Assembly: GCF_002904335.1 (NCBI RefSeq)
Contig: NZ_PPHF01000038.1
Coordinates: 124,001-188,000 of the forward strand
Direction: 5' to 3'
Source: Amycolatopsis sp. CA-126428
GTDB taxonomy: Bacteria; Actinomycetota; Actinomycetes; Mycobacteriales; Pseudonocardiaceae
Length of the DNA: 64,000 nucleotides
Positions 45,290 through 54,900 of this stretch are shown piece by piece (within the stretch, counting starts at the first letter, position 1; every line of letters starts with the position of its first letter). The notes beneath the pieces were generated by a model that ran no database searches, was not told where the DNA came from, and was given only the letters and a program-made list of their open reading frames with translations. The translations under genes were made by a program, and so were the position numbers.

Positions 45290-45335
45290 GTCGTGAGTGG
45301 TAAGGCGGGTTCTAACCCGCCTTACCACTCACGAC
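45290..45335. terminator. 46-bp palindromic terminator, copy 2
   Basis: Identical over 46 bp to the copy at 2027-2072; arms 45290-45311 and 45314-45335. Similarity continues about 12 bp downstream in both (GCCGCGGCAGAC). It separates the converging emb and cobIJ genes. Confidence 0.88.
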
Positions 45336-45348
45336 AAGCCGCGGCAGA

Positions 45349-46839
45349 CTAGTAACTGCGGGGCGTCCAGACGGTGCCGTTCTCCGCTCGGGTCTTCGAC
45401 GAGCCCACGATCAGCAGGCACCGCATGTCCACCGTCGCCGGATCGAGGTCGCCCAGCGTCGTGATGCGGATGTCCTCCTCCGGGCCGCCGACGTCCCGGG
45501 CCACCACCACCGGGGTGTCCGCGGAACGGTGGCGGAGCAGCACGGCACGCGCGTCGGCCAGCTGGGTCGTCCGGGTGCGGGACGCCGGGTTGTACAGGGC
45601 CAGCACCAGGTCCGCCGCGCCCGCCGCGTCGAGGCGCTTCTCGATGATCTCCCACGGCTTCAGCCGATCCGACAGCGACAGCACGCAGTAGTCGTGGCCC
45701 AGCGGGGCTCCCACCCGGGACGCCGCCGCCTGGGCCGCGGTCACTCCGGGCACGATCCGGACCCGGACGCCGGTGCCGTGCCCGGCGGACACCTGCTCCA
45801 GCACCGCCGACGCCATCGCGAACACGCCCGGGTCGCCCGAGGACACCACCGCGACCCGGGAGCCGGACGCGGCCAAGGACAACGCCTCGCGGGCCCGGTC
45901 CGCCTCGACGCGGTTGCCGGACGCGTGCCGCTGCTGGCCCGCCTTCTGCGGCACCCGCGCGACATACGGCCCGTACCCGACGACGTGCTCCGCCGCGTCA
46001 AGCTCCGCAGCAGCTTCGGGCGTCAGCCACTCGGGACCGGCCGGGCCGAGACCCACGACGACGACCTCACCGGCCGAAGGCGCGGCAGCCGGAGGGGAAG
46101 CCGGCGAAGACTGACGTGACGCGTAAGCCGGCGAAGGCAGCAACGCCAGCGAGAAGTACGGCACCGTCGAAGGATCCACCGAAGCCAACGGCTCCATGCG
46201 CTGCTGGCCCCAAGTCGCGCGCTCGACGTAGACGGCGTCGTCCAGCTTGCCCGCCTCCGCGAACGCCTCTCGCACCGACGAGAACGTCCGGCCCAGCTTC
46301 AGCACCGCCGCCGCGTCGGTGTCGGCGAGGCGCCGGGCCAGTTCCGGGGCCGGCAGCGTGCCCGGGAGCACCGTCAGCACCTCGTCGCGCTGCACCAGCG
46401 GGCGGCCGAAGACCGACGACGCCGCGCTCACCGACGTCACGCCCGGGACGACCACCGCCTCGAAGCGGCCGGAAAGCCGTTCGTGCATGTACATGTACGA
46501 GCCGTAGAAGAACGGGTCGCCTTCGCAGAGCAGGACCACGTCGCGGCCCGCGTCGAGGTGCTCGGCCAGCCGCTTCGCGCTCAGCTCGTAGAAGTCGGCG
46601 ATCGCGCCCTCGTACCCGCCCGGGTGGTCGGTCGTCTCGGTCGTGACCGGGTAGACGAGCTTCTCCTCGAGCTGCCCCTCGCGCAGGTACGGCTCGGCGA
46701 CCGACCGCGCGATGCTCCGGCCGTGCCGCGCGCAGTGGTAGGCGATCACCGAGGCTTCGGAAATCAGGCGCGCCGCCTTGACCGTCATCAGTTCCGGGTC
46801 GCCGGGGCCGAGCCCGACGCCGTACAGCGTTCCGGTCAT
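45349..46839 (-). CDS. cobIJ: fused precorrin-2 C20-methyltransferase / precorrin-3B C17-methyltransferase (CobI-CobJ)
   Basis: A 496-aa natural fusion of two tetrapyrrole methylases. The N-terminal CobI module (1 to about 245) has [18 protein letters not shown] and [21 protein letters not shown] linker rich in Ser/Pro/Ala (near 250-270) leads to the CobJ module ([47 protein letters not shown]). CobI acts before and CobJ after CobG, so the fusion brackets the CobG step. The ATG at 46839 overlaps the cobH stop. Last gene of the leftward cobG-cobH-cobIJ operon. Confidence 0.96.
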   Translation of the reverse strand: MTGTLYGVGLGPGDPELMTVKAARLISEASVIAYHCARHGRSIARSVAEPYLREGQLEEKLVYPVTTETTDHPGGYEGAIADFYELSAKRLAEHLDAGRDVVLLCEGDPFFYGSYMYMHERLSGRFEAVVVPGVTSVSAASSVFGRPLVQRDEVLTVLPGTLPAPELARRLADTDAAAVLKLGRTFSSVREAFAEAGKLDDAVYVERATWGQQRMEPLASVDPSTVPYFSLALLPSPAYASRQSSPASPPAAAPSAGEVVVVGLGPAGPEWLTPEAAAELDAAEHVVGYGPYVARVPQKAGQQRHASGNRVEADRAREALSLAASGSRVAVVSSGDPGVFAMASAVLEQVSAGHGTGVRVRIVPGVTAAQAAASRVGAPLGHDYCVLSLSDRLKPWEIIEKRLDAAGAADLVLALYNPASRTRTTQLADARAVLLRHRSADTPVVVARDVGGPEEDIRITTLGDLDPATVDMRCLLIVGSSKTRAENGTVWTPRSY

Positions 46840-47459
46840 TCTTCGGCGCTCGCAAGGGCGTTGATCGCCGCGACGGCCATCGCGCTGCCGCCTCGCCGGC
46901 CGTGCACCACCAAGTACGGTGCCGGGGCGCGCTTGGCCAGCTCCTCTTTGGACTCCGCCGCGCCGACGAAACCGACCGGGACGCCGATGATCGCCGCGGG
47001 CGCGCCGACGCCTTCGTCGAGGATCTCCAGCAGGCGGAACAACGCCGTGGGCGCGTTGCCGATGGCCACCACCGAACCAGGCAGCTTGTCGCGCCACAGT
47101 TCCAGCGCGGCGGCCGAGCGCGTGGTGCCCATCCGCTCGGCCAGACCGGGCACCGCCGGGTCCGAGAGCGTGCAGAGCACCTCGTTGTTCGCGGGCAGGC
47201 GACGGCGGGTGACGCCGCTGGCGATCATCTGCGCGTCGCACAGAATCGGTGCGCCCGCTTCGAGGGCGGCGCGGCCGGACTCGACGACGTCGAGCGTGTA
47301 GCGCAGGTCGTCGACCAGATCGACCATGCCGCAGGCGTGGATCATCCGGACCGCCAGCCCGGCCACGTCGTCGGGCAGGATCGCCAGGTCCGCCTCCTCG
47401 CGGATCGTGGCGAACGAGTGCCGGTAGATCTCGGCACCGTCCCGCAGGTAGTCGATCAC
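46836..47459 (-). CDS. cobH: precorrin-8X methylmutase
   Basis: A 207-aa isomerase that moves the C11 methyl group to C12, giving hydrogenobyrinic acid. The catalytic-His region [15 protein letters not shown] and the motifs [26 protein letters not shown] and [16 protein letters not shown] are typical of CobH/CbiC. The GTG at 47459 overlaps the cobG stop (GTGA) and its stop overlaps the cobIJ ATG. Confidence 0.96.
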   Translation of the reverse strand: MIDYLRDGAEIYRHSFATIREEADLAILPDDVAGLAVRMIHACGMVDLVDDLRYTLDVVESGRAALEAGAPILCDAQMIASGVTRRRLPANNEVLCTLSDPAVPGLAERMGTTRSAAALELWRDKLPGSVVAIGNAPTALFRLLEILDEGVGAPAAIIGVPVGFVGAAESKEELAKRAPAPYLVVHGRRGGSAMAVAAINALASAEE

Positions 47460-48532
47460 AGCTTCCCTTCCATCTCGTCGAGCGGCACCCAGCGGCCGTC
47501 GATGCGGTAGCCCCCCGCTTCGGCGACAACGTCCACATAGGACTGCGACGGCCTTCCGCACCGCCGTTCACAGCCCGAGAAGTGCGCGCGCAGGCCCGGC
47601 CGGAACACCGCGTCGGCGCGGACGTCGGCGCGTGACTTCGCGCAGCCCGGACGGCCGATGCACGCGGTGGTCCCCAACGCCTCGCCCCCGAAGCCCAGCC
47701 GCTCGAAGACGTCGGTGGGCGCGTCCGGCAGGACCAGTGACTTCCACGGCGTGACCAGCGCCGTCCCGCACTCCGCCAATGCCCGCGCCTGCGTCGCGGA
47801 CAGCTGCCCGAAGCGCGGGACGACACCGGCCGCGAAGCCGCTGCCGTCCTTGGGAATCAGCCCGGCCGGGACCTCGGCCGCGGTCCGCGGCACCGGCGTC
47901 CCGCGCCAGGCCGGGTCGTCGAGTTCGGCGACGCGCCAGGCGGCGCCTCGCACCCGGCAGAACTCCAGCGCCACCTCGATCAGCACCGCCACCGCGTCGG
48001 CGCGGGCCACTCGTCGTCCCGTGTCGCCGCCCGCGAGCAGCAGCGTTCCCTCGGCAGGGCCCGTCGCGCGCCAGCAGACGTCGGCGCCTTCGCCGGCGAC
48101 GTCCCCGCGTCCGTCGTCGAAGGCGAAGAGGAACCGCCCGGGCAGAGCCGCCAGCTCCGGCGTCGAACACAGCACCAGGTCCAGCGCGGCCGCCAGGCCG
48201 CGGACGTCGGCGAGGCCGCCGCGCACTCCGCTCAGCGGTGACGCGAGGACGTTCCGGACCCGCTCGTGCGACGACGAAGGCAGCAGACCCGCTCCGGTCA
48301 GCCGGTCCGCGAGGCCGGGCTTGGTGACGCCGCGGAGCTGGACGTTGCCGCGCGAGGTGAGGTGGAGGTCGCCGTCGCCGCAGGCTTCGGCCGCGTCGGC
48401 CAGCGCGCGCAGCTGCACTGCGGAAATCGTGCCGCCGGGCAGCCGCACCCGCGCCAACGGGCCGTCGGCGGCGTCGTGGGGTGCGAAAACACCGGGGCAC
48501 GCGTCGGCTCGCACGCGTGCTGGGGTCGGCAT
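47456..48532 (-). CDS. cobG: precorrin-3B synthase
   Basis: A 358-aa nitrite/sulfite reductase-like oxygenase that ring-activates precorrin-3A using O2. The half-domain motif [15 protein letters not shown] is present, and the C-terminal Fe-S cysteines are in [18 protein letters not shown] and [13 protein letters not shown]. Its presence marks the oxygen-dependent route. The ATG at 48532 is chosen; upstream frame sequence is not similar. First gene of the leftward operon, with no riboswitch visible in the short upstream gap. Confidence 0.93.
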   Translation of the reverse strand: MPTPARVRADACPGVFAPHDAADGPLARVRLPGGTISAVQLRALADAAEACGDGDLHLTSRGNVQLRGVTKPGLADRLTGAGLLPSSSHERVRNVLASPLSGVRGGLADVRGLAAALDLVLCSTPELAALPGRFLFAFDDGRGDVAGEGADVCWRATGPAEGTLLLAGGDTGRRVARADAVAVLIEVALEFCRVRGAAWRVAELDDPAWRGTPVPRTAAEVPAGLIPKDGSGFAAGVVPRFGQLSATQARALAECGTALVTPWKSLVLPDAPTDVFERLGFGGEALGTTACIGRPGCAKSRADVRADAVFRPGLRAHFSGCERRCGRPSQSYVDVVAEAGGYRIDGRWVPLDEMEGKL

Positions 48533-48536
48533 GAGG

Positions 48537-48851
48537 TCACTGTAGCTGGCCGTTCCGGGGCTCCGGCGGGTCCGAACGCGGCCGGATCCGGGCCGTTCCG
48601 GCGTCCAGGTCCACGTCACGCCAAGGAGGCGCGCCTTCGGCGTCCTGCTCGACGAGCATCGACATCGTTTCCCGGTGTTCCAGCTCACGCCGCTTGGTCC
48701 CGTAGAGGAACGCGGTGGCTTCTTCGATGGAGGTGGCGGACAGCCGCGCCTTGAAGCGCGAGCCGTTCTTGCGCGGCCGCAGTTCGATCGCGGCCATGAC
48801 CAGCAGGATCACCACGCCGCCCGGAAGGGCGAGCCCCAGCCAAGTTCCCAT
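48537..48851 (-). CDS. small membrane protein (DUF6191-like)
   Basis: A 104-aa protein with one N-terminal membrane helix (WLGLALPGGVVILLVMAAIE) followed by a basic then acidic soluble part (RPRKNGSRFKARLSATSIEEA; KRRELEHRETMSMLVEQDAEG; PPWRDVDLDAGTARIRP). The layout matches actinobacterial DUF6191 proteins of unknown function. The ATG at 48851 directly precedes the helix; a longer frame from 48938 runs into the divergent ABC promoter and is unlikely. It lies 4 nt upstream of the cobG start and may share its transcript. Confidence 0.78.
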   Translation of the reverse strand: MGTWLGLALPGGVVILLVMAAIELRPRKNGSRFKARLSATSIEEATAFLYGTKRRELEHRETMSMLVEQDAEGAPPWRDVDLDAGTARIRPRSDPPEPRNGQLQ

Positions 48852-48900
48852 GCCCGGCGAACCGGGTGACCGTGGGTCAAGTTCCCGGTACCGCAGAAGT

Positions 48901-48929
48901 CTGATTAAATGTAGTAGGTGTGCTACATT
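48901..48929 (+). promoter_or_regulatory. promoter and overlapping operator of the ABC exporter operon
   Basis: -35 CTGATT (48901-48906), 17-nt spacer, -10 TACATT (48924-48929). An inverted repeat AATGTAG (48908-48914) / CTACATT (48923-48929) with an 8-nt spacer covers the spacer and -10, so a bound protein would block polymerase. The XRE gene at the end of the operon is the likely regulator, although a GntR-type regulator cannot be excluded. Confidence 0.7.
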
Positions 48930-48960
48930 CAATCGCATCAGTCAGATGGGGGTGACCGTG

Positions 48961-49887
48961 ATGAGAGATCCGTCCGATCCCGTCGTCCGCGTGCGCGGGC
49001 TGCGGATGCGGTACGCCGCGATCGACGTGCTCCACGGCGTCGAATTCGAGGCGTACCGGGGGGAGGTCGTCTGCCTGCTCGGGCCGAACGGCGCGGGCAA
49101 GACGACGACGATCGAGATCCTCGAGGGCTTCCGCATGCGGTCGGCCGGCGAGGTGAGCGTGCTGGGCGTCGACCCGGCGCACGGCGGCGAGGACTGGCGG
49201 GCACGGCTGGGGGTCGTGCTCCAGTCCTGGCGTGACCACGGGAAGTGGCGCGTCCGCGAGCTGCTCGCGCACCTCGGCCGGTACTACGCGCCGTACTCGA
49301 CGGCGTCGCACCAGCGGCCGTGGGACACCGACGAGCTGATCGCGACGGTCGGGCTCACCGAGCACGCGCACAAGAAGCTCAAGCAGCTCTCGGGCGGGCA
49401 GCGGCGGCGGCTCGACGTCGCCATCGGCATCGTCGGGCGCCCCGAGCTGCTGTTCCTCGACGAGCCGACCGCGGGCTTCGACCCCGAGGCCCGGCGCGAG
49501 TTCCACGACCTGGTGCACCGCCTGTCCGACGAGCTCGACACGACGATCCTGCTGACCACGCACGACCTGGACGAGGCCGAGAAGCTGGCCGACCGGATCC
49601 TCATCCTCAACGGCGGCCGGATCATCGCCGACGGCTCGGCCGACCAGCTCAGCCGGCAGATCTCCGGCGAGGCCGAGGTCCGCTGGAGCGTCGGCGGGCA
49701 GCGCTTCGTCCACTCGACGACCGAAGCGACGAAGTACGTTTACGACCTGTTCAAGCAGCACGGCGAGGCCGTCGCGGACCTCGAGGTCCGGCGGGCGTCG
49801 CTGGAGGACACCTACATGACGCTGGTCCACCGCGCCGAAGCCGGCGGCGAGACGGAGCTCGGCCTCCAGGAAGCGGGTGCGCGATGA
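48961..49887 (+). CDS. ABC exporter ATP-binding protein
   Basis: A 308-aa ATPase of the DrrA/NodI-type efflux group. Walker A is GPNGAGKTTT, the signature is LSGGQRRRLDVAIG and Walker B is LLFLDEPTAGFD. A C-terminal extension (from about residue 225) contains the EVRWSVGGQRF region and the typical end SLEDTYMTLVHRA. The ATG at 48961 has a G-rich ATGGGGGT 8 nt upstream; starts at 48946-48958 are alternatives. It overlaps the permease by 4 nt. Confidence 0.9.
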   Translation: MRDPSDPVVRVRGLRMRYAAIDVLHGVEFEAYRGEVVCLLGPNGAGKTTTIEILEGFRMRSAGEVSVLGVDPAHGGEDWRARLGVVLQSWRDHGKWRVRELLAHLGRYYAPYSTASHQRPWDTDELIATVGLTEHAHKKLKQLSGGQRRRLDVAIGIVGRPELLFLDEPTAGFDPEARREFHDLVHRLSDELDTTILLTTHDLDEAEKLADRILILNGGRIIADGSADQLSRQISGEAEVRWSVGGQRFVHSTTEATKYVYDLFKQHGEAVADLEVRRASLEDTYMTLVHRAEAGGETELGLQEAGAR

Positions 49888-50735
49888 ACGCCAGGACAGC
49901 GACACTGCGCAACGGGCTGGCCCGTGGCTGGATCGAGTTCAAGCAGACGTGGACCAACCTCGACGACGTGGTCGGCCAGCTCGTCTTCGTCACGCTCTTC
50001 CTCGGCACGCTGTTCTTCATGCGGAACGCGACCCTGCCCGGCACGTCGTTCTCGCTCGGCGCCGCGACCGTACCGAGTGTGCTCGGCGCCGGCATCGTGT
50101 TCCAAGGGCTGACCGGCGCGGCGGGCTACCTGGCCGTCGACCGCGAGGACGGCACGCTGCTGCGGGCGAAGGCGACGCCGAACGGGATGCTCGGGTACCT
50201 GCTCGGCAAGACGACGGCACTGTCGCTCGCCCAGCTCACGGGCCTGATCGCGGTCCTGATCCCGTGCCTGTTCGTGTTCTCCACGCTGGCGCCGGACGGC
50301 GTCTGGTCGTACCTGCACCTGCTCGGGGTGCTGCTGGTCGGCATGATCGCGACGATGCCGATCGGCGCGGCGCTCGGGTCCCTGACCAGCAGCCCGCGCT
50401 CGATCGGGCTGATCACCCTGCCGATCATGGGCCTGGGCGCGATCTCGGGGATCTTCTACCCGATCACGGCGCTGCCGGTGTGGGTGCAGGACATCGCGCA
50501 GGTGTTCCCGATGTACTGGCTGGGCCTCGGGATGCGCTCGGCGCTGCTGCCGGACAGCGCGGTCGTCGTCGAGATCGGCCAGTCCTGGCGGCCGCTGCCG
50601 ACCCTCGCGGTGCTCGTCGCGTGGGCCGTGATCGGATTGGCGCTGGCCCCGGTCCTGCTCCGCCGCATGGCGCGGCGCGAGGCCGGCTCGTCGCTGGCCG
50701 AGCGGCGGGAAAAGGCCATGCAGCGTGTGGGGTAG
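49884..50735 (+). CDS. ABC-2 type exporter permease
   Basis: A 283-aa membrane protein with about six hydrophobic segments. An N-terminal amphipathic region (GLARGWIEFKQTWTN) precedes FVTLFLGTLFFMRN. The DREDGTLLRAKATPNGMLGYLLGK and GLGAISGIFYPITALPVW segments are typical of ABC-2 permeases of drug or lipid exporters. The ATG overlaps the ATPase stop (ATGA). The substrate cannot be inferred. Confidence 0.9.
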   Translation: MNARTATLRNGLARGWIEFKQTWTNLDDVVGQLVFVTLFLGTLFFMRNATLPGTSFSLGAATVPSVLGAGIVFQGLTGAAGYLAVDREDGTLLRAKATPNGMLGYLLGKTTALSLAQLTGLIAVLIPCLFVFSTLAPDGVWSYLHLLGVLLVGMIATMPIGAALGSLTSSPRSIGLITLPIMGLGAISGIFYPITALPVWVQDIAQVFPMYWLGLGMRSALLPDSAVVVEIGQSWRPLPTLAVLVAWAVIGLALAPVLLRRMARREAGSSLAERREKAMQRVG

Positions 50736-50737
50736 TC

Positions 50738-50971
50738 ATGAGTGAGGTCGTCTACAACCGGATCGCGATGCTGCGCGCGGAGCGGTCGATCTCGCGGCGG
50801 CAGCTGGCGGAGGCCCTCGGCGTGCACTACCAGACGATCGGCTACCTGGAGCGCGGCGAGTACAGCCCGTCGCTGTTCCTGGCCCTGCGGATCGCGGAGT
50901 TCTTCGAGGTCTCCGTGGAGGTGCTGTTCTCGACGAAGCCCTTCCCCCGCCTGGGAGAGCGGTCCGCCTAG
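50738..50971 (+). CDS. XRE-family helix-turn-helix regulator
   Basis: A 77-aa regulator almost entirely made of one HTH_3 domain: RIAMLRAERSISRRQLAEALGVHYQTIGYLERGEYSPSLFLALRIAEFFEVSVEVLF. Small regulators of this type often close exporter operons and control them. The ATG at 50738 is 3 nt after the permease stop codon. The stop TAG shares the palindromic CTAG with the convergent gene. It probably binds AATGTAG-N8-CTACATT. Confidence 0.92.
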   Translation: MSEVVYNRIAMLRAERSISRRQLAEALGVHYQTIGYLERGEYSPSLFLALRIAEFFEVSVEVLFSTKPFPRLGERSA

Positions 50972-51696
50972 GGCTTGCGCAGGTCGGCGTCGGCCAGGGC
51001 GCGGACGACGTCGTCGCGGCGGGTCTCGCGGATCGTCCGGTTGAGCTCGACGTGCAGGAACGGCGTGCCGCCGGCGGCCTGGCCCTGGACGTTCGTCGTC
51101 CCGGCCAGGCCGCGGCACGGCTCGGCCCAGGCCCGGCGGACGCGGAACCCGGCGGCTTCCAGGCGGTCCGCTGCCCGGCGGGCCGCGTCGCCGGCCTCCG
51201 CGGCGCCGGCCGAGAGGACGACGTCGGCCGCGGGCAGCGTGCGGTCCTTGAAGCCGTGCAGCTGGACCTGCGGCAGGCCGCGGCGGGCCAGCAGTGTGGT
51301 GACGACGTGGAAGACGGTCCGCGTCTCGTGCGCCGGGTCTTCCCGGCGGCGGTGCGCCCCCGCGACGGCCAGCACCGCGCCGGGCACCTGCTCGAAGAGG
51401 GCCAAGCCGATGAGGTCGGTCCGCAGGTCGGACGAGGGGTGCGGCACCTCGACGACCAGTGACGGCGGTGCGGACCGGTCGATCGCGTAGAGCCCCCAGG
51501 CTCGCTCGGTGCCGGTTTCCTGGACCACGAAGGCGTCGCCGGTCACGGAGAACCCCAGGTCAGGCAGGTGATGGGGGCGGCCGTCGAGCAGGGCGGCGAA
51601 GCCCGTTCCGGCGGTTTCGAGCTCGGCCGCGGTGGGGTGGCGGTACGGCTGCCGGGTCGACTGCGCGGCGGTGAAGCTCCGGAGAAAGGGTTCCAA
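50968..51696 (-). CDS. uncharacterised protein, possible metallohydrolase
   Basis: A 242-aa protein I cannot assign to a family. Ordered conserved-looking motifs suggest a metal-dependent amidohydrolase: VVEVPHPSSDLRTDLIG (His/Asp), VAGAHRR, HETRTVFHVVTTLL, VQLHGFKD and a terminal FLHVELNRTIRE. The order recalls N-formylglutamate amidohydrolase or poly-gamma-glutamate hydrolase folds, but this is only resemblance. No signal peptide is evident. The start is TTG at 51696 with no strong Shine-Dalgarno. It is convergent with the XRE gene (shared CTAG) and divergent from the riboswitch-cobN unit. Confidence 0.75.
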   Translation of the reverse strand: MEPFLRSFTAAQSTRQPYRHPTAAELETAGTGFAALLDGRPHHLPDLGFSVTGDAFVVQETGTERAWGLYAIDRSAPPSLVVEVPHPSSDLRTDLIGLALFEQVPGAVLAVAGAHRRREDPAHETRTVFHVVTTLLARRGLPQVQLHGFKDRTLPAADVVLSAGAAEAGDAARRAADRLEAAGFRVRRAWAEPCRGLAGTTNVQGQAAGGTPFLHVELNRTIRETRRDDVVRALADADLRKP

Positions 51697-51768
51697 GCCG
51701 CCAGGTTACCCAGGCAACGTCACCTTGACGCGCCTCGACCGGCACCGGAGAGTGAGGGCGATACCCAC

Positions 51769-51899
51769 GCGTCGGCAGGTGGAGGAACCCGGTGAGAGTC
51801 CGGGGCGGTCCCGCCACTGTGACCGGAGCTGTGTTCGATGCCCCCTCCGCGGGAGGGAGTACGTCGGCGGCTCCGGGAGCCAGGAACTCCGGCCGGCGC
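51769..51899 (+). ncRNA. cobalamin riboswitch upstream of cobN
   Basis: Aptamer landmarks are GGTGGAGGAACCCGGTGAGAG, then GTCCCGCCACTGTGACCGG, and GGGAGCCAGGAACTC. A closing helix pairs GCGTCGGC (51769-51776) with GCCGGCGC (51892-51899). A peripheral arm contains a 33-nt interspersed repeat (51838-51870) that forms its own GC hairpin. No terminator follows; the cobN Shine-Dalgarno GAGGAGG (51926-51932) is 27 nt downstream, so translational control is likely. Confidence 0.95.
51838..51870. repeat. 33-nt interspersed repeat, copy 3, within riboswitch
   Basis: Matches the cobU copy at 28829-28861 at 26 of 33 positions, with end blocks nearly exact (ATGCCCCCTCCGCGG and ACGTCGGCGG). The middle is changed to give a CCCTCC-GC-GGGAGG hairpin. 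Confidence 0.75.
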
Positions 51900-51938
51900 G
51901 CCCGTCTACCCGGGGCGCGGACCCCGAGGAGGAACCTC

Positions 51939-54900
51939 GTGATCCTGCTTTTGTCCACTTCGGACACCGACCTGCTCAGCGCCCGATCGAGCGACCGCGA
52001 GTACCGGCTCGGCAACCCCGCCCGGCTCGACGTCGCCGAGCTGCCCGGGCTGCTCGACGGCGTCAAGATCGTCGTCGCGCGGATCCTCGGCACGCCGCGG
52101 AGCTGGCAGGACGGCCTGGACACGCTGCGGGCGTCGGGCGCGCACGTCGTCGTCCTGGGCGGGGAGCAGACGCCGGACGCCGAGCTGATGAAGCTCTCGA
52201 CCGTCCCCGCCGGGATCGCCGCCGAGGCCCACGCCTACCTCGCGCAGGGCGGCCCGGCGAACCTCACCCAGCTGCACCGGTTCCTCTCCGACACGCTCCT
52301 GCTCACCGGCGACGGCTTCGAGCCGCCCGCCGAGCAGTCCACCTGGGGCGTCCTCGAACGTCCTTCGCGGGGCGACGGCCCGGTCATCGGCATCCTCTAC
52401 TACCGCGCGCACCACCTGTCCGGGAACACGGCGTTCGTGCACGCCCTCGCCGACGAGATCGAGGCCGCGGGCGGGCGCGCGTTGCCGGTCTACTGTGCTT
52501 CGCTGCGGACACGCGAGCCGGAGATGATGGCCGAGCTGGCGTCCGTGGACGCCTTGCTGGTCACCGTGCTCGCGGCCGGTGGCACGCGGCCGTCCGAGGT
52601 GGGCGCGGGCGGTGACGACGAGGCGTGGGACGTCGCCGAGATGGCCGCGCTCGACGTCCCGATCCTGCAGGCGCTGTGCCTGACCAGCGACCGCGAGACG
52701 TGGGCGGCCAGCGACGACGGCCTCTCGCCGCTCGACGCCGGGAACCAGATGGCCGTGCCGGAGTTCGACGGGCGGCTGATCACGGTGCCGTTCTCGTTCA
52801 AGGAGCTGGACGAGGACGGTCTCCCCCGGTACGTGCCGGACGCCGAGCGCGCGTCCCGCGTCGCTCGCATCGCGCTGGCGCATGCCCGGCTCCGGTACAC
52901 ACCTCCGCCGGAACGCCGGATCGCGCTGATGCTGTCCGCGTACCCGACGAAGCACTCTCGCGTCGGCAACGCGGTCGGGCTGGACACACCCGCTTCGGCG
53001 ATCGAGCTGCTGCGGCGGATGCGCGCGCTGGGCTACGACCTGGGGCCGGACGCCTTTCCGGGCGTCGACCCGACCGGCACCGACCAGCCCGACGGCGATG
53101 CGTTGATCCACGCGCTGATCGCCGCCGGCGGCCAGGACCCGGAGTGGCTCACCGAAGAGCAGCTCGCCGGGAACCCGATCCGCGTTCCCGCCGCGCGGTA
53201 CCAAGAGTGGTTCGACGCGCTGCCGGCCGAGCTGCGCGAAGGCGTCGAGGAGCACTGGGGCCCGGCGCCCGGCGAGCTGTACGTCGACAACGGCGACATC
53301 GTGCTGGCGTCCCTGCAGAGCGGCAACGTGATCATCATGATCCAGCCGCCCCGCGGGTTCGGCGAGAACCCCGTCGCGATCTACCACAACCCGGACCTGC
53401 CGCCGAGCCACCACTACCTGGCCGCGTACCGCTGGCTGGAGGAGGAGTTCGGCGCGCACGCCGTCGTCCACCTGGGCAAGCACGGGTCGCTGGAGTGGCT
53501 GCCGGGCAAGACCGCGGGGCTCTCGGCGTCGTGCGCGCCGGACGCCGTGCTCGGGAACCTGCCGCTGGTCTACCCGTTCCTGATCAACGACCCGGGCGAG
53601 GGCGCGCAGGCGAAGCGGCGGGCGCACGCGACGATCGTCGACCACCTGATCCCGCCGATGGCGCGGGCGGAGTCCTACGGCGACATGGCGCGGCTGGAGC
53701 AGCTGCTCGACGAGCACGCGAACATCGCGGCGATGGACCCGGCGAAGCTGCCGGCCGTGCGCCAGCAGATCTGGACGCTGATCCAGGCGGCCAAGCTGGA
53801 TCACGACCTCGGCATCGACGAACGGCCGCACGACGCGGAGTTCGACGACTTCCTGCTGCACATCGACGGCTGGCTCTGCGAGGTCAAGGACGCGCAGATC
53901 CGCGACGGGCTGCACGTCCTGGGCGCGGCGCCGGTCGGCGAGGCACGCGTCAACCTGGTGCTGGCGATGCTGCGCGCGTCCCAGATGTGGGGCGGCAAGC
54001 AGGGCGCGGTGCCGGGCCTGCGGTCGGCGCTGGGTCTCAAGGAAGACGCGCCGATGTCCGAAGTGGACGCGGTCGAGAAGACGGCGCGGGAACTCGTGCA
54101 GACGATGGAGATGCGGGGCTGGGACGCGACCGCGGTCGCCTCGGTGGCGCCGGACGCCCAGGTCGCGCGGGTGCTTTCGTTCGCCGCCGAGGAAATCGTC
54201 CCCCGGCTCGCCGGGACGTCGGCCGAACTGGACGCGGTGCTGCACGCGCTGGACGGCGGGTACATCCCGGCCGGGCCGAGCGGGTCACCGCTGCGCGGGC
54301 TGATCAACGTGCTGCCGACCGGGCGGAACTTCTACACCGTCGACCCGAAGGCCATCCCGAGCCGGCTGGCCTGGGAAACCGGGCAGGCGCTGGCGGACTC
54401 GCTGCTGAAGCGCTATCGCGAGGACACCGGCGACTGGCCGAAGTCGGTCGGGCTGTCGGTGTGGGGCACGTCGGCGATGCGGACGTCCGGTGACGACGCG
54501 GCGGAAGTCCTGGCGCTGCTGGGCGTCCAGCCGGTGTGGGACGAAGCTTCGCGGCGCGTCACGGGCATCGAGGCGATTCCCCTGGCCGAGCTGGGCCGGC
54601 CCCGGATCGACGTCACGATCCGGATCAGCGGGTTCTTCCGCGACGCGTTCCCGCACGTGATCGCCCTGATGGACGACGCCGTGCGGCTGGTGGCCGGGCT
54701 GGACGAACCTCTCGACGAGAACTTCGTCCGCGCGCACGTGTCCGCCGACCTGGCGGCACACGGCGACGACCGGCGCGCGACGACGCGGATCTTCGGGTCG
54801 AAGCCGGGCGCGTACGGCGCGGGCCTGCTCCCGCTGATGGACAGCGGGAACTGGCGCGACGACAAGGACCTCGCGGAGGTGTACGCGGTGTGGGGCGGCT

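Noticed and set aside
51906..54245. 779-codon open frame antisense to cobN
   Set aside because: cobN motifs are intact and it has a riboswitch and Shine-Dalgarno; the antisense frame is compositional.
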